Part shown: positions 1-7,575 of the stretch, one piece after another
Layout: each line of letters begins with the position of its first letter
Position numbering within the stretch: the first letter of the stretch is position 1
NCBI GenBank assembly: GCA_037134755.1
Contig: JBAXLO010000105.1
Coordinates: forward strand, 1 to 15,491
DNA from: JBAXLO01 sp037134755
GTDB taxonomy: Bacteria; Bacteroidota; Bacteroidia; Bacteroidales; JACABE01
Length of the DNA: 15,491 bases
Direction of reading: 5' to 3'
Position numbers and translations under genes: made by a program
The notes under the pieces: generated by a model
The model's input: only the letters and a program-made list of their open reading frames with translations
Told to the model about the DNA's origin: nothing
The model's database searches: none

Positions 1-76
1 CATATCTGATGCGGTTGTCTTCTGACAAATGGGTAAGATATACATATCTGATGCGTTTGTCTTCTGACAACCGCAT
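1..76. repeat. 42-bp-period tandem repeat with hairpin, entering from the left edge
   Basis: A 28-bp segment at 1-28 recurs at 43-70 with one mismatch (G14 versus T56), giving a 42-bp period; the array probably continues left of the window. Each copy ends in TTGTC-TTCT-GACAA, a small hairpin. In the second copy the stem grows to 11 bp with one mismatch (51-61 with 66-76), and 9-19 is an exact inverted match of 66-76. Because 42 is a multiple of three, several frames stay open. Plus frame 3 is open from the edge to a stop at 174-176. On the minus strand, a frame from an ATG at 76-74 runs off the left edge with a 14-aa repeat containing LSEDNRIRY. I cannot tell whether any of these frames is a real gene end. 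Confidence 0.75.
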
Positions 77-266
77 GTCCCATAAGTTCGATCAAGTAGT
101 TACGAAAAACAGGTTTTTATTATTATATATGATTTTGAGAAGGTATAAAGAAGATAAAAATAATATTTATACTTAATTATTATTTATTTTAATTTATTTA
201 TAATAGATATACAGCCCATCCTTAGATAATTGTCTATATAACCCAAACAAATTGAAAAATAATAAC

Positions 267-295
267 TTGGATATCGTAACTTATATGTAATTTTG
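267..295 (+). promoter_or_regulatory. Bacteroidota-type promoter for the 368-1354 gene
   Basis: TTG at 267-269 and TAATTTTG at 288-295 match the Bacteroidota -33/-7 pattern (TTG, spacer, TAnnTTTG) with an 18-bp spacer. Transcription would start near position 301, leaving an AT-rich leader of about 65 bases before the ATG at 368. The rest of 77-367 is AT-rich, and I see no gene in it. Confidence 0.55.
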
Positions 296-367
296 CAGTA
301 TAACAATTCAATTTTAACATAAATTATTTTACAAATTCTTATTAATAATATCTAAAACAAAAATAAA

Positions 368-1354
368 ATGGAAAGAGATTGGTCGTTTTTAATTAATCCT
401 TTTAAGTCGGAACATTGCAGTTTATTTGTTCATTTTGCACCAATATTCAGATATTCTGTATCTGCATTTGATGAAGCAAAGCTTGATAATGCTAAATATT
501 TGGCAGCATTTACGTTGCTAAGTCCGATGCTAACTAGTTATGAAGAGTACTATGCTAATTGGTTAGCTGCAGTAGGTCCTGCTGAAGCTTCGGTTGAGTC
601 TTTTAATGCAATTCTTCGCGAAGAATCTAGTCAGATACATCTGTGGAATCAGATTATCGAAAATTCTTATTTAAATACCACAAACGAGTGGAAGGAAATG
701 TTTCCTAATAAGTTTTCGGGCTTCTATACTCCTACAACAGAGGAGGGAAAGGTGTTGGAAGTACAGGCTTTTGTTGTTCGTACAAAGGTTTATCCCCTAG
801 TATTAGATGCTACAACTATGGCTTTTGATTATCATAAGAGATTGGACGATGCTTTAAAGCTAAAATCAGTCAATGCCAGAGCTTTATATACTGCTTCGAA
901 TGCTCTTAGGGATTTTCAGGATACCGTTGCTGACAAACTATATGGGATATTGGGCAGCATGATCGAATTGCACAATAATACCCCTTTAAAGACTGGCAAA
1001 TTCTTTGATCTTGAGAATATCAGATCTAAAAAACCATCTGATCATATTACATTAAAGGTTAATGAATATCAGTATTTTATTGGACCCAATAAGGTTATTA
1101 ACCTTCCGGTAAGTTACAACAAAAGAAGTATTATTAAAATTAGAGTTTACACAGGTCTTCATTTTAGATTATTTACTGATGTAGTGATTACTCCAACCAT
1201 TGATAAGGTTCCGTTAAGTGCCAAAAGCATTGGTGAAAAGGGTATTAAAGAATTTGAAATTCCTGAATTGGGTGCTTCTTCAAATCCATACTTAATGGCC
1301 TGCAATGATGGCGATGAAGATGGAATGATTGTGATAACTGTGAAGAAGAAGTAG
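368..1354 (+). CDS. uncharacterised cytoplasmic protein, 328 aa
   Basis: I do not recognise this family. The protein has no signal peptide, lipobox or membrane segment, so it is probably cytoplasmic. Residues 1 to about 210 look mostly alpha-helical, with several aromatic-rich helices in the first half. From about residue 225 the pattern changes to alternating hydrophobic residues typical of beta strands, ending in a short strand and a basic tail (VKKK). A two-domain layout, a helical domain followed by a small beta-sandwich, is therefore likely. No catalytic motif is evident. A promoter lies about 75 bp upstream, and the stop is followed within 11 bp by a 9-bp repeat array, so it is probably transcribed alone or together with the four-helix-bundle gene. 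The ATG has an A-rich upstream context, usual for this phylum. Confidence is high that it is a gene and very low on function. Confidence 0.8.
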   Translation: MERDWSFLINPFKSEHCSLFVHFAPIFRYSVSAFDEAKLDNAKYLAAFTLLSPMLTSYEEYYANWLAAVGPAEASVESFNAILREESSQIHLWNQIIENSYLNTTNEWKEMFPNKFSGFYTPTTEEGKVLEVQAFVVRTKVYPLVLDATTMAFDYHKRLDDALKLKSVNARALYTASNALRDFQDTVADKLYGILGSMIELHNNTPLKTGKFFDLENIRSKKPSDHITLKVNEYQYFIGPNKVINLPVSYNKRSIIKIRVYTGLHFRLFTDVVITPTIDKVPLSAKSIGEKGIKEFEIPELGASSNPYLMACNDGDEDGMIVITVKKK

Positions 1355-1364
1355 ACAACTTAAG

Positions 1365-1403
1365 AGTACTTGAAGTACTTGAAGTATTTACAGTACTTGA
1401 AGT
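1365..1403 (+). repeat. 9-bp repeat array A (left end of inverted pair)
   Basis: There are four and a third units of the 9-bp repeat: AGTACTTGA twice, then AGTATTTAC, AGTACTTGA and a partial AGT. The array lies between the 328-aa gene and the four-helix-bundle gene. It matches the reverse complement of 2005-2043 with one mismatch in 39, and the match extends two bases to 1405/2003. CAACTT at 1356-1361 also pairs with AAGTTG at 1400-1405, so the array can close into a local hairpin. Confidence 0.9.
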
Positions 1404-1439
1404 TGAAAACGTTTATGATAACTTGAGGTATTAATAAAT

Positions 1440-1808
1440 ATGGATAATAAAGAGTTTGGTTTTTTGATGGAAAGTAGGACAAAGAAGTTTGCAATCAGCA
1501 TAATCAGATTGTCGGCTTCTTTGCCCTCTTCATCTGAAGGGAGGGTTTTAAAGAATCAGGTAACCAAATCAGGCACAAGTATTGGAGCTAACTATAGGGA
1601 AGCTAATTGCTCAAGAAGTAGTGCTGATTTTGTAAATAGAATTAAGATATGCCAGAGCGAAACTAACGAAACCCTTTACTGGTTAGAGATAATTTCAGAG
1701 ATACAAATGATAGAATCAGAAAAATTACAATCATTAATTATAGAAGCCAAAGAGTTACTTGCAATCTTTACCTCAGTAATTGCAAAATTAAAACAAAATA
1801 AAACTTAG
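1440..1808 (+). CDS. four-helix-bundle protein, 23S rRNA IVS-encoded type (TIGR02436-like)
   Basis: This is a 122-aa soluble helical protein of the family first found encoded in 23S rRNA intervening sequences, and structurally related to the Avd accessory proteins of diversity-generating retroelements. The family signature is clear: KKFAISIIRLSASLP (about 15-29), then KSGTSIGANYREANCSRS (about 43-60), DFVNRIKICQSE (about 63-74) and ETNETLYWLEII (about 74-85). These cover the usual four helices, and the length is typical of the family. The basic surfaces of relatives bind nucleic acid, but the cellular role is unknown. An in-frame ATG at residue 10 (MESRTKKF) is an alternative start. The gene is enclosed by 9-bp arrays on both sides, and no standard promoter is seen in the 36 bp upstream, so read-through from the preceding gene is plausible. 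No rRNA sequence adjoins it. Confidence 0.9.
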   Translation: MDNKEFGFLMESRTKKFAISIIRLSASLPSSSEGRVLKNQVTKSGTSIGANYREANCSRSSADFVNRIKICQSETNETLYWLEIISEIQMIESEKLQSLIIEAKELLAIFTSVIAKLKQNKT

Positions 1809-1818
1809 TTTAAAGAAT

Positions 1819-1857
1819 AGTACTTGTAGTACTTACAGTATTTACAGTACTTGAAGT
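1819..1857 (+). repeat. 9-bp repeat array B
   Basis: The units are AGTACTTGT, AGTACTTAC, AGTATTTAC, AGTACTTGA and AGT, beginning 11 bp after the four-helix-bundle stop. It has the same orientation as array A (three differences in 39) and is the reverse complement of 2005-2043 with two mismatches in 39. A run of nine T follows at 1859-1867. An RNA through this point could fold B onto D (loop about 147 nt) and possibly end transcription, but no compact GC-rich terminator is present. Confidence 0.9.
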
Positions 1858-1955
1858 GTTTTTTTTTATCAAATATTAAGATATAAAATTTATTTCATAC
1901 CTATATTTAATAAAATAAAAATTTAATTATATATTTAAGATAATACCAAATTTAA

Positions 1956-1991
1956 CTGCAAGTACTGTAAGTATTTCAAGTACTGCAAATA
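1956..1991 (-). repeat. 9-bp repeat array C (inverted orientation)
   Basis: About four degenerate 9-bp units of the same family, in the opposite orientation to arrays A and B. Read on the minus strand the units are of the type AGTACTTGA / AATACTTAC / AGTACTTGC. The match to array B is imperfect, clearly weaker than that of array D. The 88 bp between the B-associated T-run and this array are AT-rich with no gene. Confidence 0.8.
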
Positions 1992-2002
1992 TTTTTTCTG
2001 AA

Positions 2003-2043
2003 CAACTTCAAGTACTGTAAATACTTCAAGTACTACAAGTACT
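2003..2043 (-). repeat. 9-bp repeat array D (right end of inverted pair)
   Basis: This is an inverted copy of array A with one mismatch over 41 bp, and of array B with two mismatches over 39 bp. It ends 12 bp before the -33 box of the gltX promoter, so the repeat unit stops just short of the housekeeping promoter without disrupting it. Confidence 0.9.
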
Positions 2044-2055
2044 TATTGAACACTA

Positions 2056-2085
2056 TTGTTAATAACTCGAATTTAACTACTTTTG
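2056..2085 (+). promoter_or_regulatory. gltX promoter, TTG-N19-TACTTTTG
   Basis: TTG at 2056-2058 and TACTTTTG at 2078-2085 with a 19-bp spacer are an excellent Bacteroidota promoter. The expected transcription start is near 2091. This decides the gltX start: an in-frame TTG at 2083 lies inside the -7 box and cannot be transcribed from this promoter, whereas the ATG at 2107 can. Confidence 0.75.
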
Positions 2086-2106
2086 CAAAAAGAAATAACA
2101 TTAAGA

Positions 2107-3633
2107 ATGGACAATAAAGTAAGAGTAAGATTTGCACCCAGTCCGACTGGACCATTACACATAGGTGGCGTAAGAACAGCATTATACAACTATCTATTCG
2201 CGAAGAAACATGGCGGTAGTATGATCTTAAGAATCGAAGACACCGATCAGGGTAGATTTGTTCCGGGAGCTGAAGAATACATTATCGATTCTCTTACCTG
2301 GTTAGGAATTAAGTTCGACGAAGGTGTGCATGTAGGAGGTCCTTACGGTCCTTATCGCCAGTCAGATCGCAAGTCGATGTATATGGCTTATTGTGATGAG
2401 CTTGTTAATTCGAATTGGGCTTATTTTGCCTTCGATACAGCTGAAGACTTGGAAACATTACGTAAACAATATGAGGCTGAAAAGAAATCATTTCAATACG
2501 ATTGTATTACACGTAATAATTTAAGAAACTCATTGACTTTACCGCAAGAAGAAGTTCAGAAATTACTTGCTGATGGTTCACCTTATGTTATCAGATTTAA
2601 AATGCCTGCACACGAAGAAGTGCATATCAATGACTTGATAAGAGGACATGTAGTTGTTAAAACCGATACTTTAGACGATAAAGTATTGTTTAAATCAGAT
2701 GGTATGCCAACCTATCATTTAGCCAATATTGTTGACGATCATTTAATGGAGATTACCCATGTGATTAGAGGAGAAGAATGGTTGCCATCCGCACCGCTGC
2801 ATGTGATGTTATATAAGGCATTTGGGTGGGAAGATACCATGCCGAAGTTTGCACATTTACCATTATTATTAAAACCTGATGGCAATGGTAAGTTAAGTAA
2901 GAGAGATGGTGACAGACTGGGCTTTCCGGTATTCCCAACTCAATGGACAGATCCTAAAACAGGCGAAGTATCATCAGGATATAGAGAATCCGGTTATTAT
3001 ACTGAAGCTGTTATCAATATTTTAGCTTTCCTTGGTTGGAATCCTGGCACTGAACAGGAATTATTTTCAATGAATGAGTTGATAGAAGCTTTTACTATTG
3101 AAAGAATTAGTAAGTCGGGTGCCAAATTTGATCTGGAAAAGGCAAAATGGTTCAATCAACAATATCTCCGTAAGGAAAGTAACGAAGAACTAGCTACAAG
3201 TTTTCAGGAAATACTTCAATCTAAAGGTATCTCAGCAGAACACGAAAAAGTTGTACATATAATTGAACTTGTAAAGGAAAGAGTAAACTTTGTAAACGAG
3301 TTATGGGAACAAAGTAAGTTCTTCTTTGAAGCACCATTAACCTATGACGAACAAGTAATTAAGAAACGTTGGAAAGAAGATACTTCCGTACATTTAAAAA
3401 GTATCATTGAGATAATTAACAATACAATAACTCACCAGCATGAACCGTTACATGATAACGTTGTTTCTTACATCACGGATAATTCTCTAAACATGGGTCA
3501 AATTATGAATTGCCTTAGGTTAGTAATAGTTGGTGCCGGCATGGGCCCTGATTTATTTACAATCATTGAGTTAATAGGCAAAGATGAAACCATTAAGAGA
3601 ATTACTAAAGGAATAGAAACAATTAAGAATTAA
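2107..3633 (+). CDS. gltX: glutamate--tRNA ligase
   Basis: This class I aminoacyl-tRNA synthetase charges tRNA-Glu (and possibly tRNA-Gln for transamidation) with glutamate, using ATP, in the cytoplasm. The protein starts MDNKVRVRFAPSPTGPLHIG; the ATP-binding HIGG is at residues 18-21, and RIEDTD follows a little later. The KMSKS-type loop is KLSKR at about 262-266. It is followed by an insert of about 25 residues (around PTQWTDPKTGE) before the conserved AVINILAFLGWNPG, as I would expect in Bacteroidota enzymes. At 508 aa it has the expected length, with a complete C-terminal anticodon-binding domain. The ATG at 2107 is chosen over the upstream TTG at 2083 because the latter overlaps the -7 promoter box. 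The gene has its own promoter, and the DUF4175 gene follows 66 bp downstream. Confidence 0.97.
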   Translation: MDNKVRVRFAPSPTGPLHIGGVRTALYNYLFAKKHGGSMILRIEDTDQGRFVPGAEEYIIDSLTWLGIKFDEGVHVGGPYGPYRQSDRKSMYMAYCDELVNSNWAYFAFDTAEDLETLRKQYEAEKKSFQYDCITRNNLRNSLTLPQEEVQKLLADGSPYVIRFKMPAHEEVHINDLIRGHVVVKTDTLDDKVLFKSDGMPTYHLANIVDDHLMEITHVIRGEEWLPSAPLHVMLYKAFGWEDTMPKFAHLPLLLKPDGNGKLSKRDGDRLGFPVFPTQWTDPKTGEVSSGYRESGYYTEAVINILAFLGWNPGTEQELFSMNELIEAFTIERISKSGAKFDLEKAKWFNQQYLRKESNEELATSFQEILQSKGISAEHEKVVHIIELVKERVNFVNELWEQSKFFFEAPLTYDEQVIKKRWKEDTSVHLKSIIEIINNTITHQHEPLHDNVVSYITDNSLNMGQIMNCLRLVIVGAGMGPDLFTIIELIGKDETIKRITKGIETIKN

Positions 3634-3669
3634 CAATTAAGAATTAATAATAGAAATACATTTTCTATT
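3618..3669 (+). repeat. 14-bp direct repeat over the gltX stop, plus AT-rich hairpin
   Basis: AACAATTAAGAATT occurs twice back to back (3618-3631 and 3632-3645), and the gltX stop codon lies at the junction. An 8-bp stem follows: AATAGAAA (3649-3656), loop TACAT, TTTCTATT (3662-3669). It has only two G-C-type pairs and no good U-tail, so it is at best a weak terminator between gltX and the next gene. Confidence 0.6.
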
Positions 3670-3699
3670 TATATAATAAGAAGGGAACCGGTAACTAAA

Positions 3700-6600
3700 A
3701 TGACTAGTTATGATTTGCTAATACAAAAACTTGATGAGTTTATCAGGAAATACTACAAGAACCGCCTGATAAAAGGACTTATCTATGCGATATCTTTGCT
3801 CGCTATATTTTTTATTGTAATCAATACTTTCGAGTATTTTGGTCATTTTAGTATACTTATAAGGACGATTCTCTTTTATTCGTTCGTCTTAATTTCAGCA
3901 ATAATCACGGGTCGTTACTTCATTTATCCTTTATTAAAATTATATAGGATAGGTAAAATAATATCCTACGAACAAGCTGCACAAATAATAGGGAAACATT
4001 TTACCAATGTTCAGGATAAACTATTAAATACGCTACAGTTAAAACATCTTTCGGATGACAATAATACTTCTGATAATGCTTTAATAGAAGCAAGCATTAA
4101 TCAGAAGATAAATGAGCTTAAACCCGTTCCATTTGCCACTGCTATAGATATTAAAGCTAATAGAAAGTATCTAAAGTATGCTATTCCACCTGTATTATTG
4201 ATTATCATATTTTTGTTTGCTGCTCCAAGCTTTATTACTGAGCCGTCAAAGCGTATCATTAAGCATAATACCTTTTATGAAAAGCCTGCTCCATTCTCGT
4301 TTATGGTTACCAATACTAAGTTAGAAGCTATACAACAAGCAGATTTCGATCTTAATATAAAAGTATTAGGTAATGATGTTCCTGATGAAGCTTTTATTTT
4401 GATAGAAGGCATTAAATACAAGCTACAAAAGCTTAATACGGTTAATTTTAAATATACTTTTAAGAGTGTTCAACGCAATGTTGACTTTCAATTAACCTCA
4501 GGCGAAATAACTACTAAGCCTTATGTTTTAAAGATAATCCCTAAGCCTATTATCCTTAACTTTGATGTGAAGCTTAGATACCCTGCTTATACAGGCAAGA
4601 AGGACGAGACTATTGATAATGCTGGTGATATCGTAATTCCTGATGGTACTAAAGTAGAATGGAGATTCTTTACAAAAGACACCCGTAATCTAATGGTTTC
4701 TTTCGGTGACAAAGGTTTTATTATTAATAATAAAGGTAATAATATCTTTAATTATGGTAATATATTTCGCAAGAGTATTAATTATTCTGTAAAGCCCGAA
4801 AATGCTTATCTTAAGATAAATGATTCATTGGTATACTCAATTAATGTTGTCCCTGATGCTTATCCTACTATACAGGTTGAGGAGTTTAAGGATTCAGTTT
4901 ATGAAAAAAGGATGTACTTTAGAGGCATGATTAAGGATGATTATGGCTTTAACAAGCTTTTGTTTCATTTTCGCACCTTTAATGCAACAGACTCTTCTAA
5001 ATCGCAAACAAAAGACATCGTAATTGATATCAATAAATCTAATGCGCAACAACAGTTCTTACATTACTTTGATTTATCTACATTAATAACCCAAGCGGGT
5101 GATGAAATCGAGTATTATTTTGAGGTTTGGGATAATGATGGCGTTAATGGCAGTAAGTCTTCCAGAACGCAACGTATGATGTTTAAAGCTCCTACTTTAA
5201 AAGAGATTGACAAGCAAACTGAGAAAGATAATCAGGAGCTAAAAGACAATATGGAAAAGGCAATGTTGGATTCAAAGAAACTGCAGAAGCAAGTAAAAGA
5301 GCTGAACAGGAAACTTATGGATAAGAAATCATTGAATTTTGAAGAAAAGAAACAGGTAAAAGAACTATTAGAGAAACAACAACAGCTTCAGAAAGAGGTC
5401 GAAAATATAAAACTTCAGAACAAAGAAAACGCTACTAAAGAACAGCAATATAAAAAGCTTGATGAAGAGATAATGCTTAAGCAAAAGGAATTAGAAAAGC
5501 TGTTTGAAGATGTGATGAATGATGAAATGAAGAAGAAGTTTGAAGAACTTCAAAAGCTTATGGAGAATATTGATAAAGATAAGGTTAATGATATGTTGGA
5601 GAAGATGAAAATGAATTCGGAAGACATATCTAAACAACTGGATCGTAACTTGGAAATCTTTAAGAAGCTTGAATTTGAAAAGAAACTTAGTGAAAACATT
5701 GATAAACTAGATAAACTTGCTGATGAGCAAAAGAAATTAGCTGAAGAAACAAAGAATAGCGATAAAAATGATGATAAATTAAAGGAAAAACAAGACCAAT
5801 TAAATAAGGATTTCCAGGACTTTAAAAAGAATATGGATGATCTTGAGAAGAAGAATCAAGAATTAGAGAAACCTCAAGAGCTAAATAGAGATCAGAAGAA
5901 AGAAGAAGAAATAAGTAAGGAACAACAAAACAGTTCTAAAGATCTTAATGATAAAAAGAATAGTAAAGCTTCTAAGTCGCAACAAAAAGCCGCTGAAGAA
6001 ATGAAGCAAATGGCTGAGAAGATGAAAGATCAGCAAGATAAAAATGAGATGGAAGAAGAGGAAGAAGATGCTGAAGCGATAAGAGCATTGCTAAAGAATT
6101 TGATTACTATCTCTTTTAAGGAAGAAGAATTGATGAAAAAGACTGGGATCACTTCTGTAAAAGATCCTAAATACCAAGAAGTAATAAATGAACAAGGAAA
6201 TATAAAAGATGACCTTAAGATGATTGAGGATTCGTTATTACAATTAAGTAAACGACAGATAAAGATACAACCTATCATTAATAAAGAAATAAGTTCAATT
6301 AATGATAATGTTGAAAAGGTTATGAACGACCTTTTAGCAATGAATACTGTTGGATATATAGGAAATTTCCAAAATAATACCGCAGTTGGTCGTCAACAGT
6401 ATATCATGACTTCCGTAAATAACCTTGCTTTGTTGCTTGCTGAGTCATTAGATAAGATGAAATCAGATATGCAATCTAAATCAGAGAGTAAAAAGAGTGG
6501 AAATAAGTCATGCAAAAAGCCAGGTACAGGTAAATCTAATTCTAAATCCATGAAGTCGATGCGACAGATGCAGGAAGAATTAAATAAGCAAATAGAACAA

Positions 6601-7074
6601 ATGAAGGCAGGCCAAAAGCCTAACGGTCAGAAACTAGGTCAAGGTAAAACTATGAGCGAACAATTAGCAAGAATGGCTGCTCAACAAGAGGCAATCAGAA
6701 GACAAATGCAACAATATGCTGAAGAACTTAAGAAACAAGGTCAAAAACCAGGAAATGACTTTAATGATTTAATGAATCAGATGGATAAAACAGAAACTGA
6801 TCTTGTAAATAAAATGATTTCACAAGAGACTTTAAATAGACAAAAACAAATTTTAACAAGATTGTTAGAACACGAAAAAGCAGAGTTGAAGCGGGATCAA
6901 GAGGAGAAGAGAGAATCAATTGAAGCAAAAGATCAAAAATATGGTAACCTAAATAAATTTTTTCAGTATAAGAGTATAAAATCAAATGAACAGGATTTAT
7001 TAAAAACTGTACCTCCTGTTCTTAATTCTTTTTATAAAAACAAAGTAAATGAATATTTTTACAACTTTGAATAA
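3700..7074 (+). CDS. DUF4175-type membrane and coiled-coil protein, 1124 aa
   Basis: The function of this Bacteroidota family is unknown. Predicted membrane segments are at about 23-43, 51-71 and 160-178. Residues about 180-495 are beta-rich, probably Ig-like repeats outside the membrane, and include the pattern YPAYTGKKDE. Residues about 500-790 are a long charged coiled coil rich in Lys, Glu and Gln, ending in a run of five Glu (EEEEED). A helical part follows, then a Lys/Ser/Gly low-complexity stretch (about 925-955) and a Gln/Met-rich helical tail ending FYKNKVNEYFYNF. Length and layout fit the family. The topology suggests an anchored envelope protein with a large coiled-coil rod. No separate promoter was seen. 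The stop abuts the ATG of the ATPase gene with no intervening base, suggesting translational coupling. Codon use matches neighbouring genes. Confidence 0.88.
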   Translation: MTSYDLLIQKLDEFIRKYYKNRLIKGLIYAISLLAIFFIVINTFEYFGHFSILIRTILFYSFVLISAIITGRYFIYPLLKLYRIGKIISYEQAAQIIGKHFTNVQDKLLNTLQLKHLSDDNNTSDNALIEASINQKINELKPVPFATAIDIKANRKYLKYAIPPVLLIIIFLFAAPSFITEPSKRIIKHNTFYEKPAPFSFMVTNTKLEAIQQADFDLNIKVLGNDVPDEAFILIEGIKYKLQKLNTVNFKYTFKSVQRNVDFQLTSGEITTKPYVLKIIPKPIILNFDVKLRYPAYTGKKDETIDNAGDIVIPDGTKVEWRFFTKDTRNLMVSFGDKGFIINNKGNNIFNYGNIFRKSINYSVKPENAYLKINDSLVYSINVVPDAYPTIQVEEFKDSVYEKRMYFRGMIKDDYGFNKLLFHFRTFNATDSSKSQTKDIVIDINKSNAQQQFLHYFDLSTLITQAGDEIEYYFEVWDNDGVNGSKSSRTQRMMFKAPTLKEIDKQTEKDNQELKDNMEKAMLDSKKLQKQVKELNRKLMDKKSLNFEEKKQVKELLEKQQQLQKEVENIKLQNKENATKEQQYKKLDEEIMLKQKELEKLFEDVMNDEMKKKFEELQKLMENIDKDKVNDMLEKMKMNSEDISKQLDRNLEIFKKLEFEKKLSENIDKLDKLADEQKKLAEETKNSDKNDDKLKEKQDQLNKDFQDFKKNMDDLEKKNQELEKPQELNRDQKKEEEISKEQQNSSKDLNDKKNSKASKSQQKAAEEMKQMAEKMKDQQDKNEMEEEEEDAEAIRALLKNLITISFKEEELMKKTGITSVKDPKYQEVINEQGNIKDDLKMIEDSLLQLSKRQIKIQPIINKEISSINDNVEKVMNDLLAMNTVGYIGNFQNNTAVGRQQYIMTSVNNLALLLAESLDKMKSDMQSKSESKKSGNKSCKKPGTGKSNSKSMKSMRQMQEELNKQIEQMKAGQKPNGQKLGQGKTMSEQLARMAAQQEAIRRQMQQYAEELKKQGQKPGNDFNDLMNQMDKTETDLVNKMISQETLNRQKQILTRLLEHEKAELKRDQEEKRESIEAKDQKYGNLNKFFQYKSIKSNEQDLLKTVPPVLNSFYKNKVNEYFYNFE

Positions 7075-7566
7075 ATGAATACACTTAGGGAACTAAAACT
7101 GGAATCTACAATTGATAATCTGAATATTGTTCAGAAATTTGTTGAAGATATATGTGATGAATATAATATAAATAATACCTACTTTGGTAATATATCTACA
7201 GCTATTACTGAAGCTGTTAAGAATGCTATTATACACGGCAATAAGAATATAGCAACAAAGAATGTAACTATAAGTTTTAAACAAACAGAAGGCTCTTTAT
7301 TGTTTGTAATAAAAGATGAGGGTAGTGGTTTTGATATCCAAAGTATCCCTGATCCAACAGAAGTTGAATATAGCGAAACAAAAGGCACAGGTATTTTTCT
7401 ATTAACTTCACTATCCGATGGAGTTAGATTTACCAATAATGGGAGTACTGTCGAAATTTCTTTTAATATTGCAAGCATTAACAGTACAATTGCTTTAGAT
7501 CGTATTCAAAGATTGCATCATTATAGTACAAGTAAAGAAACTAAAGAGCTACATAATAAAGAATAA
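7075..7566 (+). CDS. RsbW/SpoIIAB-like ATP-binding protein (HATPase_c)
   Basis: This is a small GHKL-fold ATPase of the anti-sigma-factor/serine-kinase type, 163 aa and cytoplasmic. The N box is E46-xxx-N50-AIIH54-G-N56, the G1 box is D81-E-G83-S-G85-FD, and the G2 loop is KGTGIFLL at about 103-110, so the nucleotide site is intact. There is no HisKA domain, so it is not a two-component sensor. A tail of about 30 residues (from about 134) continues beyond the ATPase core. In Firmicutes such proteins bind a sigma factor and phosphorylate a STAS-domain antagonist; neither partner is encoded in this window, and the target here is unknown. It starts at the base after the DUF4175 stop and is followed by ybeY after 9 bp, so the three genes are almost certainly co-transcribed. 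Confidence 0.88.
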   Translation: MNTLRELKLESTIDNLNIVQKFVEDICDEYNINNTYFGNISTAITEAVKNAIIHGNKNIATKNVTISFKQTEGSLLFVIKDEGSGFDIQSIPDPTEVEYSETKGTGIFLLTSLSDGVRFTNNGSTVEISFNIASINSTIALDRIQRLHHYSTSKETKELHNKE

Positions 7567-7575
7567 CTTCACATT

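Larger units (their letters stand above)
1365..2043. mobile_element. candidate IVS-like element: four-helix-bundle gene between inverted repeat arrays
   Basis: This 679-bp unit has ends at 1365-1405 and 2003-2043 that are inverted copies (40 of 41 positions match). It encloses one gene, the four-helix-bundle protein, plus a second direct array (1819-1857), an AT-rich spacer and a second inverted array (1956-1991). Long terminal inverted repeats around a gene of this family are the known architecture of intervening sequences in bacterial 23S rRNA genes, but here the unit lies between protein genes. No transposase and no obvious target-site duplication are visible. Calling it mobile is inference from this resemblance; it could instead be a static repeat-rich locus. 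Confidence 0.4.

Noticed and set aside
177..260. TAGATAATTGTCTA as an operator upstream of the first gene
   Set aside because: It is an imperfect inverted repeat (12 of 14) in very AT-rich DNA, within what chance would give.
1365..2043. CRISPR or classic insertion sequence
   Set aside because: The arrays are 9-bp tandem units without spacers, and no transposase or clear target-site duplication is present; only an IVS-like reading fits.
2083..2106. Upstream TTG start for gltX, adding eight residues
   Set aside because: The TTG lies inside the -7 promoter box (2078-2085), and the ATG at 2107 matches the usual glutamyl-tRNA synthetase N-terminus.
6030..6278. Minus-strand open frame inside the DUF4175 gene
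   Set aside because: It is the opposite-strand shadow of the Lys/Glu-rich coiled coil, with no recognisable features. Similar shadows inside ybeY-region, mnmG, kinase and MbnP-like genes were rejected for the same reason.
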